A DNA stretch of 12,965 nucleotides from CAYQFQ01 sp964539415. Its GTDB lineage: Bacteria; Patescibacteriota; Minisyncoccia; Phycocordibacterales; GWA1-40-21. The notes beneath the pieces were generated by a model. The model did no database searches. It worked only from the letters and a program-made list of their open reading frames with translations, and was not told where the DNA came from. The DNA lies in NCBI GenBank assembly GCA_964539415.1, contig CAZIID010000016.1:1-12965 (forward strand). The letters are read 5' to 3'. Below, piece after piece: positions 12,632-12,965 of this stretch. Position 1 is the first letter of the stretch. Every line of letters starts with the position of its first letter. The position numbers and the translations under genes were made by a program.

Positions 12632-12808
12632 ATGTCTAAGAATCGGTGTGGTCACAGAGGTAGGATTGCACGTCGGCAGAAGACGGGTCTCATGAATTGT
12701 CTTAAGTTTAAATGCAGTGTTACTGTTGTTGTTGGTGAAAATCAAAATAAATGTACCTATGATTTGTGTAAATTAGCGAAGAAAGAAATACCTCGAGTTG
12801 AAGAATAA
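12632..12808 (+). CDS. Small cysteine-rich basic protein, function unknown
   Basis: A 58-residue protein matching no family I recognise. The ATG at 12632 follows a full AGGAGG (12621-12626) at five bases, the only canonical Shine-Dalgarno site found in the window; an ATG at 12628 runs into a stop after two codons and is excluded. The N-terminal third is strongly basic (KNRCGHRGRIARRQK). Cysteines and a histidine occur as C6-x-H8, C23-x4-C28 and C41-x4-C46, so paired ligands could bind zinc or form disulfides. There is no membrane segment or signal peptide. It has its own promoter and terminator, is therefore monocistronic, and its first half is visibly less AT-rich than its neighbours. A short nucleic-acid-binding zinc protein is a plausible guess and no more. 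Confidence 0.7.
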   Translation: MSKNRCGHRGRIARRQKTGLMNCLKFKCSVTVVVGENQNKCTYDLCKLAKKEIPRVEE

Positions 12809-12813
12809 TTATC

Positions 12814-12852
12814 AATAGCCCATCCGTATATCGGGTGGGCTATTTCTATTAT
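12814..12852 (+). terminator. Intrinsic terminator after the small cysteine-rich gene
   Basis: AATAGCCCATCCG (12814-12826) pairs with CGGGTGGGCTATT (12832-12844) around a five-base loop, with a single T-G wobble, and is followed by a T-rich tract. It starts five bases after the stop codon and separates this gene from tRNA-Ser. Confidence 0.85.
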
Positions 12853-12865
12853 AAAAAAAGTATTC

Positions 12866-12894
12866 GTGACAACAGATATTTTTTACGGTAATAT
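12866..12894 (+). promoter_or_regulatory. Promoter of tRNA-Ser
   Basis: A -35 box GTGACA (five of six matches) at 12866-12871, a 17-base spacer and a -10 box TAATAT at 12889-12894 place the start near 12901, about ten bases before the tRNA. Confidence 0.6.
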
Positions 12895-12910
12895 CTATCA
12901 AAGGATTTAT

Positions 12911-12965
12911 GGAGGGTTCGCATAGCGGTCTAGTGCGCCACCTTGGAAAGGTGGTATGGGGGAAA
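12911..12965 (+). tRNA. tRNA-Ser (anticodon GGA), 3' part beyond the window
   Basis: The 5' acceptor strand GGAGGGT, D-arm GCA/TGC around an eleven-base loop, and anticodon stem CCACC/GGTGG around TTGGAAA (anticodon GGA, decoding UCC and UCU) are all present. The sequence then enters TATGGGGGAAA, the start of the long variable arm expected for a serine tRNA, and is cut by the end of the window. The T-arm and 3' acceptor strand cannot be checked. Confidence 0.85.

Noticed and set aside
12628..12639. ATG at 12628 as the start of the small gene
   Set aside because: It meets TAA after two further codons; the ATG at 12632 in another frame is correctly spaced from AGGAGG.

Overview
The window looks like an AT-rich chromosome fragment from a bacterium of the Candidate Phyla Radiation (Patescibacteria), most likely a Parcubacteria-type lineage. 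This is inference from the protein set: a compact LemA-HtpX pair, a membrane-anchored OppA-type binding protein without its transporter, RNase J with a long disordered N-terminus, a Gmad2-domain protein, and a stand-alone thioredoxin resembling the VKOR-linked type. Intergenic spaces are short and Shine-Dalgarno sites are scarce. No 16S rRNA or ribosomal protein gene is present to settle the placement. There is one run of exactly 100 N (6703-6802), a scaffold gap of unknown true length.

Layout. (1) 8-1735, minus strand: an alpha/beta serine hydrolase and a membrane O-acyltransferase. (2) 1736-2183: about 450 bases without a protein gene, holding a tRNA-Gln(CTG) on the minus strand amid a dense group of palindromes, several sharing the sequence that flanks the tRNA acceptor stem. 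(3) 2184-6490, plus strand: a CcdA/DsbD-type membrane electron carrier, an unknown helical protein and a thioredoxin-fold protein (a likely extracytoplasmic thiol-redox module), then a membrane-anchored Gmad2 protein, a SAM methyltransferase and an MFS transporter. (4) 6491-6808: a bidirectional terminator, repeat debris and the gap. (5) 6809-10903, minus strand, transcribed secG, binding protein, RNase J. (6) 11027-12965, plus strand: lemA, htpX, a 58-residue cysteine-rich protein with the only strong Shine-Dalgarno site in the window, a terminator, and the 5' part of tRNA-Ser(GGA) cut by the window end.

How the parts fit. secG and lemA are divergent from one 123-base promoter region containing two extended -10 elements and a 13-bp inverted repeat. 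SecG (translocon), HtpX (membrane protease) and LemA belong to envelope protein export and quality control; RNase J is RNA processing. CcdA and the thioredoxin-like protein would move reducing equivalents across the membrane to exported thiols.

The observations most worth following are the tRNA-Gln palindrome cluster, the small cysteine-rich protein, the unknown protein inside the redox module, and the extended -10 promoters placed so close to start codons that leaderless transcripts are predicted.
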